Source of the DNA: Arsenicicoccus sp. oral taxon 190
Lineage (GTDB): Bacteria; Actinomycetota; Actinomycetes; Actinomycetales; Dermatophilaceae
Reading direction: 5' to 3'
Length of the DNA: 64,000 nt
Assembly (NCBI RefSeq): GCF_001189535.1
Contig: NZ_CP012070.1
Coordinates: forward strand, 3,348,001-3,412,000
Part shown: one piece after another, positions 45,266 through 54,177 of the stretch
Position numbering within the stretch: position 1 is the first letter of the stretch
Layout: each line of letters begins with the position of its first letter
Notes under the pieces: generated by a model
Seen by the model: the letters and a program-made list of their open reading frames with translations, nothing else
What the model was told of the DNA's origin: nothing
Database searches by the model: none
Program-made: the position numbers and the translations under genes

Positions 45266-47473
45266 TCAGCCCTCGCTCGCCCCCGGCATGGGCGTGCTGG
45301 ACTGCACCTGCATGAGGAACTCCAGGTTGCTCTTGGTCTTCTTGAGCCGGTCGAGGAGCAGCTCCAGACCCTGCTGGGAGTCCAGCGCCGAGAGCACGCG
45401 CCGGAGCTTCCACATGATCTTGAGCTCCTCGCTGCTCATGAGGATCTCCTCGCGCCGGGTCCCGGAGGGGTTGACGTCCACGGCGGGGAAGATGCGGCGG
45501 TCGGCGAGCTGGCGGGACAGCCGCAGCTCCATGTTGCCGGTGCCCTTGAACTCCTCGAAGATCACCTCGTCCATCTTGGAGCCGGTCTCGACCAGCGCCG
45601 TCGCGAGGATCGTCAGCGAGCCGCCGTGCTCGATGTTGCGCGCGGCGCCGAAGAACCGCTTGGGCGGGTAGAGCGCCGACGAGTCGACACCACCGGACAG
45701 GACCCGGCCGCTGGCCGGGGCCGCCAGGTTGTAGGCGCGACCGAGGCGGGTGATCGAGTCGAGCAGCACCACCACGTCCTGGCCCAGCTCGACCAGCCGC
45801 TTGGCCCGCTCGATGGCGAGCTCGGCGACCGTCGTGTGGTCGGACGCGGGACGGTCGAAGGTGGAGGCGATGACCTCGCCCTTGACCGTGCGCTGCATGT
45901 CCGTGACCTCCTCGGGGCGCTCGTCGACGAGCACGACCATGAGATGGGCCTCGGGGTTGTTGACGGTGATCGCGTTGGCGATCGCCTGCAGGATCAGCGT
46001 CTTGCCCGCCTTGGGCGGGGAGACGATGAGCCCGCGCTGCCCCTTGCCGATCGGCGACACCAGGTCGATGATCCGCGTCGTGAGGACGTTGGGCTGGGTC
46101 TCCAGCCGCAGCCGCTCCTGGGGGTAGAGCGGGGTCAGCTTGGTGAACTCGACCCGGTCGCGGGCCTGCTCGGGGGTCTGGCCGTTGACGGCGTCGACGC
46201 GCACGAGCGCGCTGAACTTGCCCTGCTTGCCGTGCTGGTGCTGACCGACCCCGTCCTCGCCCGGGTCCTTGATGACGCCCTGCACGGCGTCGCCCTTGCG
46301 CAGCCCGAACCTCTTGACCATGCCGAGCGTGACGTAGACGTCGCCCGGCCCCGGCAGGTAGCCGCTGGTCCGCAGGAAGGCGTAGTTGTCGAGCACGTCC
46401 AGCACACCGGCCACGGGCAGCAGCACGTCGTCGTCGGAGTAGGACACGTCCTCGCTGCGCACCTCGGTGTCGCGGCCGCGGCGCTTGCGGTCGCGGTTGC
46501 GCTGGCGACCGCGCCGGCGGCCTCCGCCCTGCTCGTCGTCGTAGCGGTTGTCGCCGCCACGGTTGTCGGAGCCCCGGTTGTCGGAGCCCCGGTTGTCGGC
46601 GCGGTTGTCGCCGCCCCGGTTGTCGGAGCCCCGGTTGTCCGCCCGGTCACCGCGGGTGTCGTTGCCGCGGGCATCGGAGGAGCGGTTGTCGCGGCCGGCG
46701 TCGCGGTTGGTGTCCCGCGACCGCTCCGCCCGGTTGTCGCGGTAGCTGTCGCGGTTGGCGTCCCGCTCGCCCCGCTCACCACGGTTGTCGCGCTCGCCAC
46801 GGCTGTCGCGGCCGTCGCGGTTGTCGCGGGCGCGGCCCTCACGCTGGTCCCGACCGGCGTCGCGGCCCTCGCTGGACTGCCGCTCGGCCTGCTCGCGCAG
46901 CTCGGCGGCGAGGTCGGCGGTGCGCCGGTCGGCCTCGGGGTCACGGTCGGACGCCGCGCCGGCCGGCGAGGAGGCGACCCGACGACCACGGCGGGTGCGC
47001 CGCTCGCCGGACTGCCGGTCGCGGTCACCGCCCTGGGTGTCCTGGCCCTCGCGACCGCGGGTGTCCTGGGCCTCGCGACCGCCCTGCTGCTCGCGGCCAC
47101 GGTTGTCGTCCTGGCCGCGCTCGGTGTCCGGGCGACCCGAGGTCTCAGGTGCGCCGGGCTCCTGGCGGGCAGCAGGCTCCTGACGGGCAGCAGGCTCCTG
47201 ACGGGCGGCGGGCTCCTGCCGAGCAGCGGATCCGCTCGCCGGACGCTGCGCCTCGGCGGGCGCAGCGTCGGCCGAGCCGGCCGCACCCTGGGCGCGGCCG
47301 CCGCCACGTCGCTCACGGATGGCGGCGACCAGGTCGCTCTTGCGCATCTTGGCGGTGCCCGGGATCCCCATCTCGGCCGCGGTGGCCTGGAGCTCCGGGA
47401 GACGCATCGCCGACAGGGCGGTGGTGCGTCGCTGAGTCCCGCCGGTGGTGGCGGTCTCGATGATGTCGGTCAC
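45266..47473 (-). CDS. rho: transcription termination factor Rho with long disordered insert
   Basis: Rho is the RNA-dependent helicase that ends transcription. The 735 residues are far above the ~420 of E. coli. After the N-terminal helix bundle (LSAMRLPELQATAAEMGIPGTAKMRKSDLVAAI) there is an Arg/Asp/Gly/Asn-rich insert of about 270 residues, with four ARQEPA units near 85-108 and many NRGSD/NRGGD units near 270-310. Then come the RNA-binding domain (GVLDVLDNYAFLRTSGYLPG), Walker A SPPKAGKTLILQAIA, VDERPEEVTDMQR and the Q/R loops (LYPPKRFFGAARNIEHGGS). Such inserts are known in actinobacterial Rho and add RNA binding; this one is repeat-built. Confidence 0.97.
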   Translation of the reverse strand: MTDIIETATTGGTQRRTTALSAMRLPELQATAAEMGIPGTAKMRKSDLVAAIRERRGGGRAQGAAGSADAAPAEAQRPASGSAARQEPAARQEPAARQEPAARQEPGAPETSGRPDTERGQDDNRGREQQGGREAQDTRGREGQDTQGGDRDRQSGERRTRRGRRVASSPAGAASDRDPEADRRTADLAAELREQAERQSSEGRDAGRDQREGRARDNRDGRDSRGERDNRGERGERDANRDSYRDNRAERSRDTNRDAGRDNRSSDARGNDTRGDRADNRGSDNRGGDNRADNRGSDNRGSDNRGGDNRYDDEQGGGRRRGRQRNRDRKRRGRDTEVRSEDVSYSDDDVLLPVAGVLDVLDNYAFLRTSGYLPGPGDVYVTLGMVKRFGLRKGDAVQGVIKDPGEDGVGQHQHGKQGKFSALVRVDAVNGQTPEQARDRVEFTKLTPLYPQERLRLETQPNVLTTRIIDLVSPIGKGQRGLIVSPPKAGKTLILQAIANAITVNNPEAHLMVVLVDERPEEVTDMQRTVKGEVIASTFDRPASDHTTVAELAIERAKRLVELGQDVVVLLDSITRLGRAYNLAAPASGRVLSGGVDSSALYPPKRFFGAARNIEHGGSLTILATALVETGSKMDEVIFEEFKGTGNMELRLSRQLADRRIFPAVDVNPSGTRREEILMSSEELKIMWKLRRVLSALDSQQGLELLLDRLKKTKSNLEFLMQVQSSTPMPGASEG
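46540..46640. repeat. 15-bp repeats encoding NRGSD units of Rho
   Basis: CGGTTGTCGGAGCCC-type 15-bp units (minus-strand codons for Asn-Arg-Gly-Ser/Gly-Asp) recur in tandem in the insert region. A second 18-bp array (about 47161-47220) encodes the ARQEPA repeats. Confidence 0.85.
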
Positions 47474-47902
47474 GAAGGTTCCTTCCCCCTCGTCGTCTGC
47501 CCGGCACCCGTGCCTGGGCAGGAGGTCTAGCCGAGTCGGTGGCTCGGCACTGGTCCATCGACCTGGGTCCTCACCGGAGCCGCGCCGGCCGCGGGGCGGA
47601 GGCGCGCACCAGGAGAACCACTCCGTCGATGGGTCGCATCGCGTCGTGGTGGGACCCGACGCTCGGGACGCGCAGCCTGGGCGGCCGTCACGGGGAGGAG
47701 CGTGGCCACGACATGAGATGCCGGCCGGGGTGATGAGGACCGATCCTGCAGGACGACGCCTGGAGATCGGGAATCATCGGGCCGGACCACGGTCGTGCTC
47801 GATGCAAGCCCCACGCTACCACCGCCGTGGCTGCTCGCAGCACATTGGTCCGACACCGACGCGTCGCGCAGCGTCACCTCAGGCGCCGGCACGTCACAGG
47901 CG
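47474..47902. other. 429-base gap between thrB and rho
   Basis: This is the leader and promoter region of rho (minus strand). I see no gene, tRNA or clear -10/-35 pair. In many bacteria rho has a long leader that Rho itself acts on; the length would fit, but nothing in the sequence proves it. Confidence 0.4.
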
Positions 47903-48853
47903 TCAGCCGTCGAGCCGCACCGCGGAGACGCCCACGGTGGGGATCCCCGGCACCAGCACCCGCCAGCCGTCCGGCATCGCGAGCGCCTGGACCTCCGCCG
48001 CCCGGTCCGTCGTCGAGAGCACGAGCACGGACGGCCCCGCCCCCGAGACGACGGCGGCGTGCCCGAGGGACCGCAGCCAGTCCACGAGCCGCATCGAGTC
48101 CGGGTAGGCGAGCCGGCGGGGCTCCTGGTGCAGCCACTCGACGGTGGCGGGCAGCAGCAGCTCCGGCCGGCGCGACATCGCCTCCACGAGCAGCGCCGCA
48201 CGCGCGGAGTTGAGCGCCGCGTGCTTGAGGGGGACGTCCTGCGGCAGCGCGGCGCGGGCGGCCGCGGTGGCGAGGGTGGTCCCCGGCACCAGCACGACCG
48301 GCACGATGTCGGGGTGCACGACGACCTGGACGGTGCGCACCGGGGTGACGGCCGGCGGACGCTCCGACCAGGACAGCGTCATGCCGCCGAAGACGCTGGC
48401 CGAGGAGTTGTCGGGGTGCCCCTCGTGGTCGGCGGCCAGCTCGTTGACCAGGTCGAGGTCGATGCCCACCTCCCCCGACAGGGCGACGTTGAAGAGCGCG
48501 GACGCGGCCGCGTAGCCCGCCACGGCCGCGGTCGCCGAGGACCCGAGGCCGCGCGAGTGCGGGACCCCGTTGCGGCATACGAGTCGCAGACCCGGGGGCA
48601 CCTGCAGACCCAGCCGGCCGAGCCCGAGCGCGAGGCAGCGGTAGACGAGGTGGCTGCGGTCCCGGGGCACCTCCTGGGCGCCCTCGCCGGTCACGTCGAT
48701 CGCGAGGCCGGACCCCTCGACGACCACGTCGTAGGAGTCCCAGACGCCGAGGGCCAGCCCGATCGCGTCGAACCCCGGGCCGAGGTTGGCGCTGCTGGCC
48801 GGGACGTTGACGCGGACGGCCGTGCCGAGCGGCAGGGCGGTCGCGGTGCTCAC
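47903..48853 (-). CDS. thrB: homoserine kinase (ThrB)
   Basis: The GHMP kinase phosphorylates homoserine in threonine synthesis. The 316 residues show VNVPASSANLGPGFDAIGLAL at the start, the ATP-binding PHSRGLGSSATAAVAGYAAA near 90 (GLGSSA glycine loop) and SGAGPSVLVLS near 265. GTG 48853 follows the thrC stop by one base, so it is translated with it. It is third of hom-thrC-thrB and lies upstream of rho, as in other actinobacteria. Confidence 0.96.
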   Translation of the reverse strand: MSTATALPLGTAVRVNVPASSANLGPGFDAIGLALGVWDSYDVVVEGSGLAIDVTGEGAQEVPRDRSHLVYRCLALGLGRLGLQVPPGLRLVCRNGVPHSRGLGSSATAAVAGYAAASALFNVALSGEVGIDLDLVNELAADHEGHPDNSSASVFGGMTLSWSERPPAVTPVRTVQVVVHPDIVPVVLVPGTTLATAAARAALPQDVPLKHAALNSARAALLVEAMSRRPELLLPATVEWLHQEPRRLAYPDSMRLVDWLRSLGHAAVVSGAGPSVLVLSTTDRAAEVQALAMPDGWRVLVPGIPTVGVSAVRLDG

Positions 48854-48854
48854 G

Positions 48855-49943
48855 TCAGTCCTCGAGGCCGAGCGCAGCGGCGACCGACATCGCGTCGACC
48901 GGCACCGTGACGGGCGCGACCTCGGAGCCGTCGGCGGTCTTGAGGGCCCACTGCGGGTCCTTCAGACCGTGGCCGGTGACGGTGCAGACGATCCGCGCGC
49001 CGCGGGGCACCAGGCCCGCCTCGGCGCTCTTGAGGAGGCCGGCGACCGAGGCGGCCGACCCCGGCTCGACGAAGACGCCCTCGCGCGAGGACAGCAGGCG
49101 GTGGGCGGCGAGGATCTGCTCGTCGGTGACGGCGTCGATGAGGCCCTCGGACTCGTCCCGCGCCGCCTCAGCCTGCTCCCAGGAGGCGGGGTTGCCGATG
49201 CGGATCGCGGTGGCGACGGTCTCGGGGTGGTCGACGGGGTGCCCCAGCACGATCGGGGCCGCCCCGGCCGCCTGGAAGCCCCACATCCGCGGCCGCAGCG
49301 TCGCGACCGGCTCGAGGCGGTCGGTGACCTCGGCATACTGCCGGTAGCCGCGCCAGTAGGCCGTGATGTTGCCGGCGTTGCCGACCGGCAGGCAGTGGAT
49401 GTCGGGTGCGTCGCCCAGGGCGTCGACGACCTCGAAGGCCGCGGTCTTCTGCCCCTCGATGCGCGCCGGGTTGACGGAGTTGACGAGCTCGACGGGGTAG
49501 GCCTCGGCGAGCTTGCGGGCCACCGTCAGGCAGTCGTCGAAGTTGCCGTCGACCTGCAGGAGGGTGGCTCCGTGGGCGATAGCCTGGGACAGCTTGCCCA
49601 GCGCGATCTTGCCCTCGGGGACCAGCACGGCGCAGGTCATCCCGGCCTTCGTGGCGTAGGCCGCGGCCGAGGCGGAGGTGTTGCCGGTGGAGGCGCAGAT
49701 GACGGCCTTGGCGCCGGCGCGCGCCGCCACGGAGATCGCCGCGGTCATGCCGCGGTCCTTGAAGGAGCCGGTCGGGTTGAGCCCTTCGTACTTCAGGTGC
49801 ACCTCGGCGCCGACGAGCTCGGACAGGTGCTCGGCGGGGATGAGAGGGGTGCCGCCCTCCCGCAGCGTCACCACGGGGGCGCCGGACAGCATCGGCAGCC
49901 GCTGGGAGTACTCCTCGATCACGCCGCGCCACTGGTGGGCCAT
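48855..49943 (-). CDS. thrC: threonine synthase (ThrC)
   Basis: The PLP enzyme converts phosphohomoserine to threonine. From ATG 49943 the 362 residues show VVTLREGGTPLIPAEHL, NPTGSFKDRGMTAAIS (PLP Lys), CASTGNTSASAAAYA, GNAGNITAYWRGY and CTVTGHGLKDP. The ribosome site AAGGAG precedes this ATG; the open frame to 50033 overlaps hom. Length matches the short actinobacterial form. It overlaps none of its neighbours but sits one base from each. Confidence 0.97.
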   Translation of the reverse strand: MAHQWRGVIEEYSQRLPMLSGAPVVTLREGGTPLIPAEHLSELVGAEVHLKYEGLNPTGSFKDRGMTAAISVAARAGAKAVICASTGNTSASAAAYATKAGMTCAVLVPEGKIALGKLSQAIAHGATLLQVDGNFDDCLTVARKLAEAYPVELVNSVNPARIEGQKTAAFEVVDALGDAPDIHCLPVGNAGNITAYWRGYRQYAEVTDRLEPVATLRPRMWGFQAAGAAPIVLGHPVDHPETVATAIRIGNPASWEQAEAARDESEGLIDAVTDEQILAAHRLLSSREGVFVEPGSAASVAGLLKSAEAGLVPRGARIVCTVTGHGLKDPQWALKTADGSEVAPVTVPVDAMSVAAALGLED

Positions 49944-49944
49944 G

Positions 49945-51279
49945 TCACTCTCCTTCGACACGCATGACGGACGACACCTCGCGCACCTGCGGGAGCTGCG
50001 CGAGCGCCTCGACGGTCGCCGCGAGCGCGGCATCGGGGGCGGCGTGGGTCACGACGACGAGCTCGGCGCGCTCCTCGCCGTCGTGCTCGTCCTCGCGCGC
50101 CTGCTGCTGACGGACCGTCTCGATGGACACCTCGTGACGGGCGAACTCCGTTGCCACAGCGGCGAGCACGCCGGGCTCGTCGGCCACGTCGAGGCTGATG
50201 AAGTAGCGGGTGCGGGCCTCTCCCATGGGCAGCACCGGCAGGTCGGCGTAGGCGGACTCCCCCGCGCCACGGCCTCCCAGCACCCGGTGCCGCGCGACGG
50301 CGACGACGTCTCCCAGCACGGCGGAGGCCGTGGGGTCGCCGCCGGCGCCGCGACCGTAGAACATGAGCTCCCCGGCGGACCGCGCCTCGACGAAGACGGC
50401 GTTGAAGGCCTCGCGCACCCCGGCCAGGGGGTGGCTCGTGGGGATCATCGCGGGGTGCACCCGCACGCTCACCCCGCTCGGCTGCGCGTCCTCGCCGTCG
50501 ACGCGCTCGCAGATGGCGAGGAGCTTGACGACGCACCCCATCCGCTCGGCGGCGGCGACGTCCGCGGCGCTGACGTCGGTGATGCCCTCGCGGTAGACGT
50601 CGCTGCCGCTGACCCGGCTGTGGAAGGCCAGCGAGGCGAGGATCGCAGCCTTGGCGGCAGCGTCGAAGCCCTCGACGTCGGCGGTCGGGTCGGCCTCGGC
50701 GTAGCCCAGCGCCTGGGCCTGCTCGACGGCCTCGCCGAAGCCGGCACCGGTCGTGTGCATCTTGTCCAGCACGTAGTTGGTGGTGCCGTTGACGATGCCG
50801 AGGACCTTGCGCACGTCGTCGCCGGCGAGGGACTCGCGCAGCGGGCGCAGCAGCGGTATGGCGCCCGCCACCGACGCCTCGTAGTAGAGGTCGACGCCGG
50901 CGGCCTCGGCTGCGGCATACAGCTCCGGACCGCGCTCGGCGAGGAGCGCCTTGTTGGCGGTCACGACGGAGGCTCCGTGCTCGAAGGCGCGCAGGATCAG
51001 CATCCGGGCGGGCTCGATCCCGCCGATGACCTCGACGACCACGTCGGCTCGGGTCACGAGCTCCTCGGCGTCCGTGGTGAACAGCTCGGGGTCGACGCCG
51101 GCGGCGCTGCGGTCCCGGCCGATCCGGCGCACCGCGATGCCCACGAGCTCGAGCGGCGCACCGGTGCGGGCCGCGAAGTCGTCGGCCTGCTCGGTCAGCA
51201 GCCGCGCCACCGCCGACCCGACGACGCCGCACCCGAGCAGGGCCACCCGGATCGGGGTCTGCTTGTCGCTGTCCTCCAC
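49945..51279 (-). CDS. hom: homoserine dehydrogenase (Hom)
   Basis: It reduces aspartate semialdehyde to homoserine, the branch point to threonine and methionine. The 444 residues start with the dinucleotide fold IRVALLGCGVVGSAVARLL, then TANKALLA, SVAGAIPLLRPLRESL, GIVNGTTNYVLDKM and the catalytic AQALGYAEADPTADVEGFDAAAK (Lys). The C-terminal ~80 residues (FISLDVADEPGVLAAVATEFARHEVSIETV) are an ACT domain for threonine feedback. GTG 51279 follows GAGGAG. First gene of the hom-thrC-thrB operon. Confidence 0.97.
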   Translation of the reverse strand: MEDSDKQTPIRVALLGCGVVGSAVARLLTEQADDFAARTGAPLELVGIAVRRIGRDRSAAGVDPELFTTDAEELVTRADVVVEVIGGIEPARMLILRAFEHGASVVTANKALLAERGPELYAAAEAAGVDLYYEASVAGAIPLLRPLRESLAGDDVRKVLGIVNGTTNYVLDKMHTTGAGFGEAVEQAQALGYAEADPTADVEGFDAAAKAAILASLAFHSRVSGSDVYREGITDVSAADVAAAERMGCVVKLLAICERVDGEDAQPSGVSVRVHPAMIPTSHPLAGVREAFNAVFVEARSAGELMFYGRGAGGDPTASAVLGDVVAVARHRVLGGRGAGESAYADLPVLPMGEARTRYFISLDVADEPGVLAAVATEFARHEVSIETVRQQQAREDEHDGEERAELVVVTHAAPDAALAATVEALAQLPQVREVSSVMRVEGE

Positions 51280-51438
51280 CTGTGGTGCTCCTCGGTCCTC
51301 GTGGGCGCGGCTGGGTTGCGGGAGCAGCCCGTATGCCGGGTCGCCCGCCGTCTCAGTCTCGTCCGGTCTCGCGGGCCCTGCTCGCCGCTGCCCACCATGC
51401 GGGACGAGGCCGTCCCTCCAGGCGAGACAGTCGAGGGC

Positions 51439-52866
51439 TCAGGCGTCGGCGACGTCGAGGGCGAGGAGGTCCTCGATCGTCTCGCGGCGCACGATCACCC
51501 TGGCGGCGCCGTCACGCACCGCGACGACAGGGGGTCGTGGGGTGTGGTTGTACTGGCTGGCCATGGCGCGGCAGTAGGCGCCGGTGCCGGGCACGGCGAT
51601 CAGGTCGCCGGGGCGGACGTCGGCGGGGAGGTACTCGTCGCGGACCACGACGTCACCGCTCTCGCAGTGCCGACCCACGACGCGCGACACGACGGGGTGC
51701 GCGTCGGAGCGGCGGCCCGCCATCGTGCACGAGTAGTCGGCGCCGTAGAGGGCGGTGCGGATGTTGTCGCTCATGCCGCCGTCGACCGAGACGTAGAGCC
51801 GCGTGGCGGCCCGGTCGACGTGCACCTGCTTGACGGTGCCGACCTCGTAGAGCGTGAAGGTGGAGGGCCCCGCGATCGCACGGCCCGGCTCGATGGACAC
51901 CCGCGGCGGGTCGAGCTCCAGGGCGCGGCACTCGCGTCGCACGATCTCGGCCATCTGCTCGGCCAGCTCGGTCGGCGTCAGCGGGGAGTGCTGGGTGGTG
52001 TAGGCGATGCCGTAGCCGCCCCCGAGGTCCACCTCGGGCATGGCGACGCCGAGCTCGTCGCGGACCCGGGCGTGCAGCCCGAGGATGCGCCGGGCGCTCA
52101 GCTCGAAGCCGCTGGTCTCGAAGATCTGCGAGCCGATGTGGCTGTGCAGCCCGAGCAGCCGCAGGCCGGGGCGCGCGACGATGCGCTCGCACGCGGCGAA
52201 GGCCTCGCCGCCGGACAAGGAGAAGCCGAACTTCTGGTCCTCGTGCGCGGTCGCGATGAACTCGTGGGTGTGCGCCTCCACGCCCGCGGTCACCCGCACC
52301 ATGACGCCGACCTCGACGCCGCGGTCGCGGGCGAGCGCCGAGACACGGTCGATCTCGGTGTGGCTGTCCACGATGATGCGGCCCACCCCGGCGGCCACCG
52401 CGGCCTCGAGCTCGGCCGCCGACTTGTTGTTGCCGTGGAAGCCGATCCGCTCCCCCGGCATGCCCGCTCGCAGGGCGGTGGCGAGCTCGCCGCCGCTGCA
52501 GACGTCCAGGTGCAGCCCCTCCTCGCGGACCCAGCGGGCCACCGCGGTGCACAGGAACGCCTTGCCGGCGTAGTACACGTCCGCGCCGCCCCCGACGTCG
52601 GCGAACGCCGCGTCGTAGGCGGTCCTGAAGTCGCGGGCGCGGGCCCGGAAGTCGTCCTCGTCGATGACATAGGCCGGCGTCCCGAACTCCTGCTGGATCG
52701 CCGTCACCGGCACCCCGGCGACCGTCAGCACGCCCTCGTCATCCTTGGTGACCGTGCGCGGCCACAGCCCCGGCTCGAGGGCGTTGACGTCGTCCGGCCA
52801 GGGCAGCCACTCCGGCGCCGCCGAGTATCCCGGGGCGTGCAGGGCGCCGGCCTCGTGTGCGTGCAT
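51439..52866 (-). CDS. lysA: diaminopimelate decarboxylase (LysA)
   Basis: LysA decarboxylates meso-diaminopimelate to lysine. The 475 residues of the fold-III PLP enzyme show the PLP Lys in DVYYAGKAFLC, DVCSGGELATALRAG, GFHGNNKS, LGLHSHIGSQI, VDLGGGYGI and the active-site Cys region VPGTGAYCRAMASQYN. A ~45-residue N-terminal extension is typical of actinobacteria. The start lies three bases after the stop of the DALR-domain gene, so they form one unit ahead of hom (159-base gap). Confidence 0.97.
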   Translation of the reverse strand: MHAHEAGALHAPGYSAAPEWLPWPDDVNALEPGLWPRTVTKDDEGVLTVAGVPVTAIQQEFGTPAYVIDEDDFRARARDFRTAYDAAFADVGGGADVYYAGKAFLCTAVARWVREEGLHLDVCSGGELATALRAGMPGERIGFHGNNKSAAELEAAVAAGVGRIIVDSHTEIDRVSALARDRGVEVGVMVRVTAGVEAHTHEFIATAHEDQKFGFSLSGGEAFAACERIVARPGLRLLGLHSHIGSQIFETSGFELSARRILGLHARVRDELGVAMPEVDLGGGYGIAYTTQHSPLTPTELAEQMAEIVRRECRALELDPPRVSIEPGRAIAGPSTFTLYEVGTVKQVHVDRAATRLYVSVDGGMSDNIRTALYGADYSCTMAGRRSDAHPVVSRVVGRHCESGDVVVRDEYLPADVRPGDLIAVPGTGAYCRAMASQYNHTPRPPVVAVRDGAARVIVRRETIEDLLALDVADA

Positions 52867-52869
52867 CAG

Positions 52870-53682
52870 CTACAACCTCTCGATCGGAGTCGTCCCGGTG
52901 GCGCGCAGGGCGCTCGCGAGCGCGTCCCGCAGCGCGGCGACCAGGGTGGGGTCGGGGCGCTCGGGACGCGGCTCGCGGGTCCACGACACCACAGCCTCGC
53001 CGGTCCGCGCGAGCCAGTCCGTCAGGTGGTGCGGGCGGCCACCCGCCCCCAGCCGGTCGGCCACGCGCAGCGCGTCCGCCCCCGCGACGAGCACCTCGTG
53101 CGACGGCAGCCCGTATGCCGTCTCCCCCGTCCCGCCCCACGACGTCTCCCCCGTCCCGCCCCACGACGTCTCCCCCGTCCCCCAGCACGACGGCTCCCGG
53201 AGATGGCGGTCTGCGCCGGCCGCGTCGGGGGGTGGCAGCAGCGCCGTGAGGCGGGCGTGGCCGAGCTGGGCGCGGTAGACCGGGTCCTCCAGCGAGCGCC
53301 GCCGGGCGACCGGGGAGGAGGCGGGGGGAGAGGCGGGGGAAGAGGTAGGCGGCCGGCCGGGGGCGGCGATCTCGGCCCACCGCGCCGGGACCTGCCGCAC
53401 CAGCGTCACGAGGGCGTCGTCGGTCAGCGTGAGCAGCAGGTGCCCCCCGCTCGAGACGGCGGCGGCGCGGACAGCGGGGTGCGGCGCGAGCACCGTGGCG
53501 AGGCGCCCCGCGAGGTCGGCCGCGGCCGCCGGGTCCCCCGCCGCGAGCCGCAGCGGCAGGGCGCTCACCCAGTCCACGCCCGCGCTGCCCGGCTCCAGCG
53601 GCGGCCCGGCGGCGGGCAGCGGCAGGTCCAGCCGCGCCGCGGCCCCGGTGATGAGGTGGGACGGTGACCAGGGGGGCGTCAT
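52870..53682 (-). CDS. ArgS-like protein with DALR anticodon-binding domain but no catalytic core
   Basis: The 270-residue protein looks like the two ends of arginyl-tRNA synthetase joined together. Residues 1-100 (TPPWSPSHLITGAAARL...VSSGGHLLLTLTDDALVTLV) resemble the N-terminal tRNA D-loop domain. Residues 140-270 (LEDPVYRAQLGHARLTALL, GLPSHEVLVAGADALRVADRLG, LTDWLARTGEAVVSW, ALASALRATGTTPIERL) are the DALR anticodon-binding helices. The Rossmann core with HIGH and KMSKS is missing, so it cannot charge tRNA. It sits near tRNA-Arg(CCG) and before lysA, where argS stands in many actinobacteria. Three 8-residue GTGETSWG repeats lie between the domains. Confidence 0.78.
   Translation of the reverse strand: MTPPWSPSHLITGAAARLDLPLPAAGPPLEPGSAGVDWVSALPLRLAAGDPAAAADLAGRLATVLAPHPAVRAAAVSSGGHLLLTLTDDALVTLVRQVPARWAEIAAPGRPPTSSPASPPASSPVARRRSLEDPVYRAQLGHARLTALLPPPDAAGADRHLREPSCWGTGETSWGGTGETSWGGTGETAYGLPSHEVLVAGADALRVADRLGAGGRPHHLTDWLARTGEAVVSWTREPRPERPDPTLVAALRDALASALRATGTTPIERL
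53119..53190. repeat. 24-bp tandem repeat inside the DALR-domain gene
   Basis: CGTCTCCCCCGTCCCGCCCCACGA occurs at 53119-53142 and 53143-53166, with a degenerate third unit at 53167-53190. In the gene it encodes three GTGETSWG-like octapeptides. The core CGTCYCCCCGTC resembles the 19-bp array at 802-1227. Confidence 0.88.
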
Positions 53683-54092
53683 ACGCGCCCTGACGCCGCC
53701 AGGATCCCGACCATGGCGAGGAGCTCGTCGGGCTCGAAGGGCTTGGCGATGAAGCCGTCCACCTGGGCCTGCTCCGCCTGCACCCGGTGGTGCGGCTGCA
53801 CCGAGGCCGTCACCATGACGATCGGGATGTCCTCGAGGTCCGGGTCGGCGCGGATCATGGCGACCATCCACCAGCCGTCCCGGCGTGGCATCAGCGCGTC
53901 CACGGTGATGACGTCGGGGCGCGCCACGGTGGGGTCGCGCAGGATCTCCAGCGCCTCGATGCCGTCCGCCGCCTCGATGACGGCGTAGCCCTCCAGCTCC
54001 AGGTTGAGCCGGATCAGGGTGCGGATCTGGTCGGCGTCGTCGCAGACGAGCACGGTGGCGAGCCGCTCCGTGTCGCCGTGGACCCATTCCAT
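53679..54092 (-). CDS. single-domain response regulator
   Basis: The 137-residue receiver starts RLATVLVCDDADQIRTLIRLNLELEGY (acidic pocket), with VITVDALMPRRDGWW (phospho-Asp near 60), IVMVTASVQ (Thr) and DGFIAKPFEPDELL (Lys). No output domain and no kinase is adjacent. I use ATG 54092; TAGGCT (54100-54105, minus) is seven bases upstream and there is no ribosome site, so it is probably leaderless. The stop overlaps the start of the DALR-domain gene by four bases, so the two proteins are co-expressed. Confidence 0.85.
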   Translation of the reverse strand: MEWVHGDTERLATVLVCDDADQIRTLIRLNLELEGYAVIEAADGIEALEILRDPTVARPDVITVDALMPRRDGWWMVAMIRADPDLEDIPIVMVTASVQPHHRVQAEQAQVDGFIAKPFEPDELLAMVGILAASGRV

Positions 54093-54099
54093 GTTTGGG

Positions 54100-54105
54100 A
54101 GCCTA
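54100..54105 (-). promoter_or_regulatory. -10 box of the response regulator (TAGGCT)
   Basis: TAGGCT on the minus strand is followed by seven bases and the ATG, with no ribosome site. Confidence 0.45.
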
Positions 54106-54177
54106 GGCTGGTATGGTCGTTCCTCGCACGAGCCTGACGCTCCGACAGGGCGCGTCGTCGCGTGATCGTGCTGCTGA

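Noticed and set aside
51280..51438. Threonine attenuator or riboswitch before hom
   Set aside because: The gap has no Thr/Ile-rich leader peptide or antiterminator pair that I can see; hom has an ACT domain for feedback instead.
49678..53667. A 1,329-codon open frame on the plus strand
   Set aside because: Antisense of thrC, hom, lysA and the DALR gene, all with strong family motifs.
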